From Synaphobranchus kaupii (lineage: Eukaryota; Chordata; Actinopteri; Anguilliformes; Synaphobranchidae), in the NCBI GenBank assembly GCA_029718625.1, contig CM056376.1:122034080-122098079 (forward strand): 64,000 nt of DNA. Direction: 5' to 3'. Positions 1-11,945 of the stretch are shown here, piece after piece. Below the pieces are notes generated by a model. The model did no database searches, was not told the origin of the DNA, and saw only the letters and a list, made by a program, of their open reading frames with translations. How positions within the stretch are numbered: position 1 is the stretch's first letter; every line of letters begins with the position of its first letter. The translations under genes and the position numbers were made by a program.

Positions 1-3000
1 GGCTATTTATGCATTACTTATTTATTTACTGAGGCTTTAAAGCAAAGTTAAAAAGCCAGTTTGTTGTGTAAATAGCCTCAGTCATTTAAAGGTATTACGA
101 GGATACATTTCATGGTGGCCCAGTATCCACCACCCTGGTCATGGAGAGCTGCTCTGTCTGCTGGTTTTCATTATTACACAACACTCAATTGTTTAATTAA
201 ATCAGTTGTATTCTGTTCTGGTTTGTTTCTAATACTTTCATTCTAATGCTTACGTAAGAGTGCCTGAGGAGGGAATAATGGTCATTATGATATTATAGAG
301 AGCTTCTTTCATGAAGATAACTTATCTTATGAGTTGATAACAAGATGATGTTCCGGTGGTGTTTGATATAGGCCGTGCCAGTGTGCCATAAGTAACTTAA
401 TGTAGTGTTACAACTCATCACATCAGCAGCCAAAGCAATAATGACATAAAATGTCAGAAGTTAGTCAATATACCTAACGTTATCTATTTAGCTAGCGTTC
501 TTCATACAGTAATTAATCACTAACATTGACGTTATGTCTTGTATTAATGTAGCTTCGTTTGTTGGCAAAATGACCTAGGCTTCACAGAAGCATAACACTA
601 TTACCTTGTTAGCTAGCTAGCTAGTTGGACAAATAGCCATTAGCTTCCTGTCTGTTTAGGTAACATTATATTGGTAGTGTCAGCTTGCTAACAAGTTTAA
701 CAACTACCTAGCTAGCTAGTTACCTATACTATCTATAATAATGAATTTGTTGCAGGAAACCTAATTAAAAAAAGCAGTGATGCTAATGTTAGCTAAATAA
801 CTTTGCATTACACAAGTTAACAATGATTATCATTCGTCAATGTCTGTAAATGTACTTTTCTGGCATAGCATTCAGTTATCCCCAGCAGTTACTGTGGTAA
901 AGGTTGCTTGTTTGCTCAGCTGCCAGACTGGTATGCTACGGTGAGCTGAGCGTTTCACCAATGTTAAATCAGTGGGGGCCCTTTTTAAAATCTTTTAATT
1001 TAAAAAGTATAAATCAAATCGATAAACAAAGAGGAAGTAACCTAATATATTTGTGGAAGTTTGATTGCCAAGTTCTGTATTTTTAGTTAAAGAAAATAAA
1101 GCTGTACGTCCGGAAGATAATAATAATAATAATAATAATAATAATTGAACGACAATACAAATGTTGAGAAATTAATTGATTGAAATGTATACATTTATTC
1201 ATCTTTTAACATGAAAACACACTAAACAATACATTCAAAGTATTTATTAACTGTTACTACAATAAAATATTAGTTAATGTATTCATTAATTATGTTGTGT
1301 TTTTACAATAAAAGTAAGTTTCAATTTACTTCCTGGGTGTTGTTGTTTTTAATATTTTTAAATGTAATATTTTTTGTATTGACCAACTGACAATGACCCC
1401 CTAAAAAAATAGTAGGGGGCCAGATTGGCTGCTCTAAATTAATCCTGGATCAAACGCTGTGTCCCAACTGGGGGAACAAAAATGTTCAACAATGTTCATT
1501 TTGTATCAGACTAGCAGGGCAATGTCACCGGTCTGTTCATTATTTTGAGACTGCAGTTACATAATGACTTGGACCCATTTGTTCACCAATAAGCACAGTG
1601 CTATTAGCCTCCCATTTCGTAAAAGAATCAGACTTTATTTCTAGCAGTAAACAAAGTGCTAATTGTGTCACATCTGTACTGTTCCTGAGGACAGAGTTTC
1701 TGTTTCAGTTGTGCACTTGGCGCTTGTTACAGCCGCTTTAGTTGTCATGTGGCCTTTTTTGGCCCTCCAGAAGAATGAAATCAGCAATTAAGCAAGCAGA
1801 TTCAGTCCAGCCAATCAGCTCGCAGCTCCATTTCACTTCAAACCAAGGTCTGCTGCTAGTCCTGGTAAACTCACACAGGGTTATGCAATAAGCTGTAGGC
1901 ATAAATTTGGAATTGCACCGACGGTACACTGGGACTGATGACAAAACTCTGACCCAATTGCTAATTCACACATGACCTACCTAGGCGTTTTTTGCTACTC
2001 GTATGCGGATTTCAGCTTTAAGGTATGCTGCCTGAAACAAAGAGATTATCAGAAGTGTGGTGTTTGAGGGTGTCACACACTTATCTCCCCTTGGTCAGCT
2101 AAATGGACAGATGAGATCACAGACTGTGACTTTACACCAAATGGAAAAAAGAGATGTCATTTAAAATATTGTTTCCTTGTTTCTATCAAATATTTACATA
2201 GCTGGATTGCCTCAGGTAGTTTGGGTTTGTTTGGATCTGTGTGCATGCTATGCGCAAACATTAGCATCGCGCCACTCATTTTGGCTGAGCTGAGGAAAAA
2301 AAAAAGACATTTTAGGAAGCATAAATTCCTGTGAATCTGCAGAATCTGCATGGTTCTTATTGGTCGTTAAAGAACAGATCAGTCACTTGCATTGGTCACA
2401 CAAGGATGGATTGATTTGTTGCACAGATTATGCAGTGAACTCTGACATTCGGAATACTTCGGAGCGAAGGGACCCTGCACCAAGACTGTACAAAAAGACG
2501 GAACAGGACTGGAACTGTTACAGCCGGAGAGGAGGCCAAAAATAACCGTTCCGGGGTGGGAGGGAGGGGCTGAAAATAACTCCGCTATACCCCAATTCAT
2601 GGCCTGCTTTTGCATGTGAACCAGCTCCAATGCTCCTCTGTGTTGAGGTGGGAGCCATATATATAGGCTGCCTGGAAATAGCCCTGCTGTCTCTGAGGGG
2701 TTCCCCAGAGAAGCTGCCATGGCTGCGGAACACTGCAGTCACCCATTAGCCTGATCAAGCAGAGCTCAGAGATCGCATAAATGAAATAAATAAAAAAAGA
2801 ACGCTGCAGTGTGGCTAACTTAGATGAGCATTACTTTCATTTGATTGAGGGATAATGGCAGGAACCAACAGGTTCAGGTTAAATGGGGTACACAATAAAA
2901 CATCATTTATATTTAAACTTAATGGAGGTTACCATTTAAAAAGTTAATGGAGGTGACCATTGAAACACACCTAATACAGAGTTATTAACACACTGGTTTT

Positions 3001-5896
3001 ATTATTAACAGACAGGACCATTAAAACACTCTGGTTTCAGGATTAATTGGAAGACCATTAAAACCCACTGGATACATTGTTAATTGGGCACAGGGGCCAC
3101 ACATATTCTCAGTAATCAATCATTGGGCATTCATTTTTTCAAGATTCAAATAGTGGGCGTACACAGAGCCAGATCTATTCAATATTTTAAAATAATTTCA
3201 TATACAAAATATACAAAAACCTAAGATAAAACGTTTATTTCAATCAATGTAGGTTTTTTAATTTAAAATCATGCACAATGTAGCCTACCCAGAGGTTTTC
3301 TCATATAGGGGTCTCTGGCCTAGCGCACATTGAAATGTGCGTGAAAAAGTCTTTCTGGTTAGGTGCAGGTCATTCTCACTACGTTACCAGTGCTACCATC
3401 ATTTTTAATTTTTTTGGCATTTTGCTGCACCCGAAAGCTTGCTGCAAAGATAGGCTTAACGGAAGAAAAAAAAATGACAGAGAGGCTCTGGTCAGGTTTT
3501 CAACTCCCCTGCAGATTTCACTTCCCCTTCCCGTGAATGGGCTCGTCAAACTAACTATTACACAATATGCTATGAACGCGCTGCGTGTTTCTTTTGCTTA
3601 ATTTCTCCAGTTAAAATTAAAATGATTATACTGTGGATTGTGGTACGACGAGCATAGCTACAGTATATGAACCACAAATTGTAGATTCTTGTTCCATTGA
3701 TTGTGGTAGACCATAAAAGAATTGTGTCACAATGTTGAACGCTATCCGTTTCATTGTAAAGAGAGGTAAAAGACAAGCAGAGGGTAGGATATCAGTGTCA
3801 CGTGCAAAGTCTGACAAACTTACTCTGCAGTGTTAAAACACATCGAACACATGTATTCACCAGCATTCGTCATTAACGTAGCCTAGCCTACTATAATGGG
3901 AATAATCATACAATAATCATCAAATTTGGTTGAAAAAATAGTGAATCAAATTCTGGTAGGTGCGACTTGCTGCAATTTGCAAACTTTTATTAACCTAACA
4001 CCATGTTCACAACTCAACGCATCATCGGATTGACGGACACCAGAAGTGATTCATTCCAATGGAGGATGATTAACGGAGAAACAATTGTCTGCCTAGTGCA
4101 ATCTATCCATTTAATCTGGCCTTGGGCGTACAGGCATGCAAACACAAGCGCACACACAATGTAGGCTCAAGCACAGTCATACACACCACTGAAATGTTAC
4201 ATTGGGATGTGCACAGTTCCAGACCTTAGTGGATTCGGCCTCTGTATCCATTCGTTATCTTAAATAGCTTAAACGGGCTAATTGACCAGTTGATCAAGTG
4301 GTACAACCAGCCCCCTTTCCTCTCAACGAGCTGACTGATTAGAGTCCCGCCAATCTTCCGAGACCTAGACGTAAATTAGGATCTTCGATCCCTTTGAATG
4401 ATTGACATTCCACACGATGGACCGACTGCCGATCCATTTGCAGGTATCTATTGGCTCTGCAGCCCGATGCAGTCTCATCACCCCTTCAGGACATGCCTTT
4501 AATTAGGTCACAGCCCAGGGCTTAACTGGCCCAGTTGTAATTCATACAATAATACATTATGATAATTAGTATCAGGGCATCCTGATCAAATATCATCAGG
4601 GCAACAAAGCTAGAGCCTGATGAGGGAGGTAATGCATGAGCAGTGGCTGGTGGTCAGCTTATGGTGGTCATTAAAAGGTTTTGGCTGCATGACAGTCAAA
4701 TTACAGTCGCAGGTCCCGAAACTGGCAGCCAGAGTGCTGCATTCTTCTGGCAGTCAAAGCGCATGAACTGCACCAACCATAAAAACCGACTGCTCTGTGG
4801 AATCAGCAATGCTTGGATACGGTTGACCCCCGCATATGTAGTTTATAAGCACGCGTCTCGCTGAAGATCAATTTATTGATCAATCAATCACCCATTTTAA
4901 AGCCCTATTGTATTATTTATAATCTATTATCCATTTCTGTTGCCATGGTGAACAGGGTTTTTAGGTTTTCTCTTGGTTCTGCCTGTCTAAGCCGAAATGT
5001 GTTGCTGTTTGAAGGCGAGGAAGAACGAATGTTCCCTGTATGTATAAAGTTGTGAGGTCCGCATTGCCAGCTCATAAATAGACGGGCCACCCACACAGCG
5101 CTGGAGCTGTTCTGGCTTCATGTTTCTTGTGAACCACGCAGTGAGTAGGCTGCACTGCAAGCTTCCACTAAAAAGGCTTTAGTGAGCATGCTGGCCTATC
5201 TTCTTTATGGATTCCAGCCTTTTACCTGTGAAACTATACATATTTGAGAGTGTACGGAAAGACTTCCCATCATTTGGTCAACCTATTTTAAGTCCAAATG
5301 AGCTTTGAAAAATTTGGAATTTCAGCATTACCGTACTACTGTTCTGGTTGCTCGTTCCATCATTTCTTTCAAGACCTATTGCATTCTCCATTGAGTTCCA
5401 TATTTTTTTTTAAATCGATTCAATAAATAAAATAATAAATACCCACAGCTTTAAGAAGTACTGAATTGACTCTCTTTAGTTTTTTTTTTTGTTTTTTTCT
5501 GCCTTGAAGAACTAGTTAAGCTTGGTGGACATACAGTTCTTTAAATTAGCGTCAGTCATGATTCATACTCTCCCTCGTATTTTCAACATTTCCCCCTTTT
5601 TTCTTACATTTTCATTCAATAGCTGTCCTGAAGCACTCATCTTGCCACAAGCAATATTATTCACATTCTACACGGTGCTACAGGAGAACTAGCACTAACT
5701 GGAAGTGTGGATATTGAAGGTGTTCATCTCTCATTGACAACAAATAGTAGACTATGGCAGCCTTGGACATTTGTGGGAGGAACTAAGGCAGTAATTAAGG
5801 TGAATTGAGTAATTGTGCGCTGCCACTATACTCCCAGTGAGATTAAAAATCAAAGGGATTAAGGCCCATTTATATCAGGAATGATGAGGGTAGAGT
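1..5896. other. Noncoding DNA upstream of the gabrb exon, no gene recognised
   Basis: This is AT-rich sequence with scattered GCTA runs (for example 609-625 and 706-722). Open frames here are short (up to 113 codons) and show no recognisable domain or splice structure. The block at 4255-4620 has a balanced composition with several TAATTA-like sites and could be a conserved noncoding element, which only cross-species alignment could show. It is inferred to be intronic from the orientation of the exon at 30670. Confidence 0.6.
1117..1145. repeat. (TAA)n microsatellite
   Basis: About nine to ten uninterrupted copies of the trinucleotide TAA lie between unique flanks. Confidence 0.9.
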
Positions 5897-6050
5897 GGCA
5901 GTGTACCACGGTGGTTAAGAAACTTGGCTTGTAGCTCTTGATTGCAGATTCAATGCCTAGTTGGGGTTTGTACGTGTATATGTGTGCAAGGCATTTTACC
6001 AGAGTTGCTTCTGCAAATATTGATCTATATACGTAAATTGAATGTTCTTA
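5897..6050 (+). repeat. Diverged tRNA-derived SINE
   Basis: The left part reads like a pol III promoter head. It has an A-box-like CGGTGGTTAAGA near 5909-5920 and a B-box-like GATTCAATGCC at 5947-5957. A segment resembling the body of common fish SINEs (GTGCAAGGCATTTTACC and a downstream CTTCTGCAAATAT) follows. The boxes are mutated and no target duplication was identified, so the ends are approximate. Confidence 0.6.
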
Positions 6051-8302
6051 GGACGTGAGCCTTGTGCATTGTGTATTGTTTAGTTATCCTAACTGTTGGA
6101 AAATGGGCCTTCGGGTTCCAGTTGTGGCGGACACCTTAAACGAAACGAGCCACCCTGGAGCCTCTCCCCCTAATGATCGACTAATGATTCTCAGAGCAAA
6201 CTGAGTTTGCTATTCATCTGTGAGCCACATGTTGCCACAGTAGTCTTGCATTGGTATTCTCTGTCACAATCCGAGAAGAAAATGGCTTTATTTTCAGAAT
6301 CCTGTTTTCCGAAGATTAAAATCAGAGGTTTCACAATAAGAATGCAAGTGCATACGTGACATTTACCCCTTGCTTGCTCCGTCTGCAGACCTTTATGTTC
6401 ACTCCTCATTCAGAATTGGAAATGAAGCTGCCGAAGGTTCAGGGAGCTTGGTGTTGCGTGGTGGAAGAGGGGTATGATATGAATTTAAGTGTAAATTCTG
6501 TATTTTCATGATAATTACAAAGATATGTCAGGCAAAATGTTTATGTATGTTTTGTCTAGACAGGTGGAGCATGGAAATGCAGAGTTGTTATTTCCAGCTT
6601 TTATCAGCTCCTGTTTTAATTAAAGCTTATCAAGCCATTGGTTTAGTCAATGCATCATTATGCCAATTGCGAATTAATGGGGTCTTTTACATAGCCAAGC
6701 TCACACACATATGGCAGCTTTAACACTGAGAGACACTGAGACAGTTAACTGCAAGAATTGCAGCAGGTCGAGCTAAGGATGCCCACTCTGAAATTCAAGC
6801 CTTGATATGTTGAGCTCTAAAGAGTTCAATGGCAGTTAATGGCACCCAGAGTTCAATGGCACCCAGCTGATCGAAATTGACTTGGAGATGGGGACCTTTG
6901 GAAATGGGCTAGTCACCCCATGATAGGCAGGTGCTGTGTAAATGCTGATGGACATCAGGGTCAAATCCCTGCAAGGTTTCCAAGGCGGTTTGTTAAAGAC
7001 TCATTTATTGTGTAAAAAGTGCGTTTTGAATCTACAGAAGTTTTGTACGTTCTACATAGACGAGTGAACGCAGCAACCAGCCAGTGGGGGCACTCTAAGG
7101 CTCGCAACCACCAGTCCGTGGTTTGCCTCCGTTTCTTTCTCCTCCACTCTCTGCCGCTCTCTGTGGATTTCAGCGTGTCCCTTTATTATGATGTAACACT
7201 ATGTAAGCCAGGCAACAGCTCTGCACAATCATGGATGGATAGAGTATGACACGAGTAGGGCTACGAATTCAGCGCAATTTTTAAGAAATGTCCTCGGCAC
7301 GACAGGCACAGTTAGCACATTCCCAAGGAAATGTAAACTTTATATGCCTTCACAAAAATATATCTCTTTTTAGGAAAGTATGGATAGCATTGCTTTGGAA
7401 TAGAGCTAGTTTATTTAGTGTGAGCTACGATAGGCAATATTGTTAGTTGTAACTTGGCCACATTTTGATATCAATACTTTTAAAGGCAGGCCTAGTTTTT
7501 GCAAGTTGGAATTAAGGACTTATAGCTGTAGGCTATGCGTGAGTAACTTGGCTTTCTTTACGTCGGAGACATTTTTGTTCAGATATCACTTATTTTTGGT
7601 AGCTAACTAATGATGAACAATGCATGAAGATAATGACATTGAGAGAGACATGCATACAGAATAGTAGCCTACATGCATTCCAAATAAATGCATGCAGACA
7701 TTCACATAACCATAACGCCCTCTACTGACGAGAATGATAACATTTCTCCCACAATTACATTAAAAGAGTTTGTAGATGAGCTGTATTTAATGCCTAATGG
7801 AATACAATGAACAGCACCACCTGAACTATGGATCATGAAGAAGCATGTAAATTAATTAACCAAGTCTATATGGAGACTATGCATGCACAGTAGGCTAGAC
7901 GCAAACACATTGTAGCTGAAATAAATACATACAGCCTAAAATATGGAAATACAGTTGTAAAATAGGCATATTAGTATTCTATAGAAATAACGTTAGGCTA
8001 TTCAACACTGGCTTGTCGGATGCGTAACTCCAAGCTTCCATGTCTGGGCTACGAGTTGCCGAACTTCATAAGCACAGCATAATACCTTCGCAGTGATTTT
8101 TTTTCAAAGGTAAAAAAAAGCTTGTAGGATACCTTTTTAGCTTGTACCTGCTTCCTGACTAGCAGCTGACTGACGTTTCTCTGGCAAAACTAACGTTGGC
8201 TAACATGCTTAATTGGACAATGCATATTTCCCAGGAATCTTAGCCAGCAAGAAACTAAGAAAGTAGCCTACCAGAGATTATTCTTCTGATTATAATTATA
8301 AT
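6051..8302. other. Intronic DNA without gene; possible conserved block at 6490-6725
   Basis: No coding exon or clear mobile element was recognised. The segment 6490-6725 is rich in homeodomain-like cores (TTTTAATTAAAG, GCGAATTAATGG and ATGCATCATTATGCC) and lacks the simple repeats seen around it. That is suggestive of, but does not prove, a regulatory element. Confidence 0.4.
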
Positions 8303-9020
8303 TAAAAGTGTTTGCAGTAAGATACATTGTCTGCAAAGTACCACTAGAGCAATGTTCCGAAGCTATAGTAATTTTTTTTAAAGTGACTAACAATGAATCA
8401 TATATGTTTAGGGAATTGGAGGTCTATAAATCCGATGTCTTAAGGGATTGCTGTTTATAGTAGCTAGGCTATCGTCAATTCTTAATGTATTATCGTAAAT
8501 TCTTAATTTTCCTAGTAGTTAATTTTATGGAGACATTGTGTTATGTGTAAAAAGGATAAACTGAACAGAGCTGAAGTGAAGAAATGAATGAAGACATAAT
8601 AAATAAATGTTGGCCGAGGCGAGCGTTGAACGTTCAGCTTCCACAGTGAGTCAGACAAGACCGCTGCGGAATGGACAGCAAGCTCCATACAGACAAATAT
8701 TTTTGTCGGCATTTGTGTGAGATTAAAACATGTAGCCAATTGCATTTTTACATTAATGCAAGAACGCGATGTTAACCAGATGATATTCAGCGTTGAAACG
8801 TTTTTCTTTGCTTGTCAAATGGCCATGGGATGCCTGTTCCCATAACGTTAGCTAGCCTATTGCATTACTGTCGTGGTGTCCAGTGACTGAATGGTTTAAC
8901 AGGCTACAAGTGAACAGTTAATATTGTAAACGTGTCTTTGCCTTTGCAATAAAAAAATATTCTTGCATGAGAAAACCAGAACATGTGCACACTGTTTGAG
9001 TCCAAGATTAAATTACACTT
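8303..9020. repeat. Left copy of a diverged duplication
   Basis: This block is colinear with 9980-10535. Shared landmarks are AAAAGTGTTTGCAG, AAAGTGACTAAC.ATGAATCATATA, TTTTCCTAGTAGTTAATTTT, GACATTGTGTTATGTGTG/A, AACAGAGCTGAAGTGAAGAAAT, ATGTTGGCCGAGGC and CTTTGCCTTTGCAATAAAA. The copies differ by many substitutions and small indels, so the duplication is not recent. It may be a tandem segmental duplication or two copies of an unrecognised mobile element. Confidence 0.8.
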
Positions 9021-9024
9021 TAAT

Positions 9025-9100
9025 ATCAACCGGGCGAGGTACGAACCCCCGTCTCTCGCAATACTAAGGCTTGACGCTAACCAGAAGACCAAAGGGATAT
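9025..9100 (-). repeat. tRNA-like sequence (SINE head or tRNA pseudogene)
   Basis: On the minus strand there is an A-box-like TGGTTAGCGTC (9073-9083) and a B-box-like GGTTCGTACC (9038-9047). The sequence CGGGG-GTTCGTA-CCTCG can fold as a T arm. The acceptor stem does not close well, so it is not called a functional tRNA. It sits just after the left duplication copy, as a second tRNA-like sequence does after the right copy. Confidence 0.5.
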
Positions 9101-9123
9101 AATCACGATATATGCCATTTGTC

Positions 9124-9896
9124 AGTGGGTACGTTTACATGCACACTAATACTCCGATCTGAACCCGGTTATGGCAATACTCTGGTTACTGAAATGGTCA
9201 TGTAAACACCTTTATCCGATAATGTAAGGTCATAATCCGTGTTTTCGAAACCCGATTAACACCCCTGGTTTTTTGGCCAAACTTTCGATTTTTTGGAGCA
9301 TGTAGACACCTTTCTCCGGTTTCTTTCGGCTTTTCAAAACTACGCATGTCAGGCAGAAGAGGCGGTGTAACGTCAAAATGATTCCACCCATCAACATTTG
9401 CTATGCCTGGGGTTCCTTCAGCATCTCACTTCCAGAATTTTATTATTAAATTTACATTTCACCGGTGAAAATATATTGTTCAGTGTTACGTGCTTGTGTT
9501 TGTACTAGCTAGTTTGTGGCTAGCACATTAAATAACTGAAATTTTCGGGAAATTCGCCAGATTTAGAGATCGGTAAAGCTAGCTAGTACAATAATATAAA
9601 TCAACCACTACTAGCAATTAGCTATAAATAAGTAGCTATAATAATTACTAGCTAGCTATAATAATAATAATAGCCTACTTACGTAAATTTTTGACGGGCG
9701 AATCATTTTTGTCCTTACAACGGGAAGCAGTTAGTAGCTACGTTTTCCACAGAGCCGATTATGGAGAGAATCATGTAAACGCGGCTTTTGGAGAAATCAC
9801 ATTTCTTATGTCCATGTGAACGCAATAAGTTAAATACTGGCGTAAGCTGATCGTTTCCAGTAATCGGATATTGCTGTGCATGTAAACGTACCCAGT
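9124..9896. mobile_element. Nonautonomous DNA transposon with terminal inverted repeats
   Basis: The left end TGGGTACGTTTACATGCACA (9126-9145) is a perfect inverted match to 9875-9894, and the match extends outward with one mismatch (CAGTGGG against CACTGGG). The interior has no coding capacity and carries a TAGCTAG/TAATAAT-rich patch near 9620-9670. No confident target duplication was found, so the superfamily is left open. It lies between the two duplication copies. Confidence 0.75.
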
Positions 9897-9979
9897 GTCG
9901 GTCTGACTTTCACCATTTCACTGTAGTACAAGTGAAATAGGCTACAAGTGAAACATTGAACTTTTTTTCCGGTCGTTAA

Positions 9980-10535
9980 ATAAAAAGTGTTTGCAGCTAC
10001 ATTATCTGCAGAGTAGCGTAGACTAGCCTAGAGTCACATTCGGAAGCTATTGTTTTTTTTAATTTTTTTAAAGTGACTAACCATGAATCATATAAGTTTG
10101 GCGACGTTGCGGTTTATAAATCCGATCTTTTAAAGGATTGCAGCTTATAGGAGGCTATTATCAATTCTTATCGTAAACTCTTAATTTTCCTAGTAGTTAA
10201 TTTTATGGTGACATTGTGTTATGTGTGAAAAGGATAAAGTGAACAGAGCTGAAGTGAAGAAATTAATTAATAAAGAAATGTTGGCCGAGGCAAGGGTATG
10301 TTCAGGTTCGGGTTCCATAGTCAGTCAGTCATGACCGCAAGAACAGAGCGTAACACCCTCTCCAACCAGACAAGAGCTAGCGTCCAAGTGAAATACAAGT
10401 GAAACATTGAACAGTTAATATTGGAAACCTCTTTTGCCTTTGCAATAAAAATATGTTAATGTGTTAATGTGAAAATAACAGTCTAATAAATGAAAAGTAC
10501 TTACCAGTTGCACATTGTTTCTGTGGAAAATAAGC
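9980..10535. repeat. Right copy of the diverged duplication
   Basis: This copy is colinear with 8303-9020 (see that entry). The offset between copies shrinks from about 1.68 kb at the left to about 1.49 kb at the right, showing net deletion in this copy. The poly-T/poly-A stretch near 10050 is longer here. Confidence 0.8.
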
Positions 10536-10539
10536 ATGT

Positions 10540-10612
10540 GCCCTGCTGGGCTCAAACCCACAACCCTCTGTGTGAGAGACTGCAGTCTTAACCACTAAGT
10601 CACAACAGCTTC
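10540..10612 (-). repeat. tRNA-like sequence (SINE head or tRNA pseudogene)
   Basis: On the minus strand there is an A-box-like TTAGTGGTTAAG (10587-10598) and a B-box-like GGGTTTGAGCCC (10548-10559), with a TGGG/CCCA T-stem. It resembles the heads of fish tRNA-derived SINEs. No tail or target duplication was delineated. Confidence 0.55.
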
Positions 10613-10780
10613 TTGGAAAACATGAAGCCATTAGCTATATTAACATTAAAAAACATTAGTATGAAGCGTTTTTATTGGACGATAAGCTTGATGAGCAGGT
10701 ATACGGACCATACCCTCAAATAATAATTCTCCCCATTGGATAACATTGCAACGGAGGCAGGCAGTTTGACAGGAAAATGG

Positions 10781-10832
10781 GAAGAAGAAGAAGAAGAAGA
10801 AGAAGAAGAAGAAGAAGAAGAAGAAGAAGAAG
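10781..10832. repeat. (GAA)n microsatellite
   Basis: About 17 GAA triplets run without interruption. On the minus strand this creates spurious poly-Phe and poly-Ser open frames. GAA/TTC tracts can form triplexes when long. Confidence 0.92.
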
Positions 10833-11794
10833 CGGAAGAGGAAAGAGAAAAACGGCAAAAATAACCCAAGTTTGGGGCTTTATTGTGTGGATGTGTGAAG
10901 TATCTGAATGCTGTGTGGTTACATGAGGTCAGAACATACAGAAGTTAATGTTTTTAAGGGCTGCGAGTCTATGGTCATCGTGGTTATTTCTGTAGGAAAC
11001 CCTGAAAAGTGCCAAAGTCTCGGTGCTGTATAGGAATGGGGCATGCCCCGTCAAGCCGTAACTTGGCGAATGGCATACCTGCCATCCCAATAAAATACAC
11101 CCATGCATAATTGAAATGTGCAGAAATATGCTGTCGGTCATTGATTTATCTGAACCCTTTGAAATGCATGAGTCCCCAGAACAAAGCGCTAGGGTTTTCT
11201 CTGACAACTACATTTTTTATAATGTCGAAGAAATCTATTTTGATTCCAGGCCACTCATTGGTTAATTTCGATCAATCAGGGCCTGGCTTGTTATGTTCTT
11301 CTGTAATTCATGTAAACAACTTTGAACATTCATTCTTGTGTTTTTGTGATCAACTGTGTATTAGACTTTCCTGTTTTCTGTCACAAATATCAGGTCTGTC
11401 TCTTAATGGAAAGAAGCATTACTTTATATATGTAGATATGGATTAACTGACTGCTCAAGGGAGAGGGCCAGCCACTAATGAACTGTTCCACAAGCTTTCG
11501 TTCATGAGGTTCCTGACACCCTCCCATGATCAATCTTACATCATGCAGGGTATCTCTTGATCCAGAACTAACCCTTCTCTGTCCCTGAATTACTACCCAC
11601 CAGTACATTACTTACTTTCCTTCTTTATCACCCTCAAGCTGCAACAAGGCCACAATTTACCACAAAACTTCATGTTTAGTCATGGATTAGTGATCAAACG
11701 AATATGATGCCACGTACAGTGCTGTGCTTTTATTGAACAATAAATAAGGATGACATATGTGATGTGTTTATTGCAGATAGATTACAATTCTGTT

Positions 11795-11945
11795 TATATA
11801 AATGCAACGTGGTTTTTCCTTGCCACTGCTGCCTTTGGCTTGCTCTTGTGGGGGATTAGACTGGGATTTTATGTGATGCGTATTGTGACAACTGGTTGTG
11901 AAATGCACAATATAAATAAATATTGATTTGATTTGATTTGGATTA
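11795..11945 (+). mobile_element. 3' tail of a non-LTR retrotransposon (fish L2/CR1-like)
   Basis: The stretch TTTTTCCTTGCCACTGCTGC, followed by TGTGACAACTGGTTGTG, AATATAAATAAATATTGA and a short (GATTT)n tail at 11924-11940, matches the familiar 3' end layout of fish L2-type LINEs as remembered. No reverse transcriptase reading frame is attached, so this is a heavily 5'-truncated insertion. Confidence 0.6.

Noticed and set aside
9025..9100. Functional tRNA gene on the minus strand
   Set aside because: A- and B-box-like sequences exist, but the acceptor stem does not pair and the A-to-B spacing is short. SINE head or pseudogene is more likely.
10646..10869. Poly-Phe and poly-Ser open frames on the minus strand
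   Set aside because: They are translations of the GAA microsatellite.
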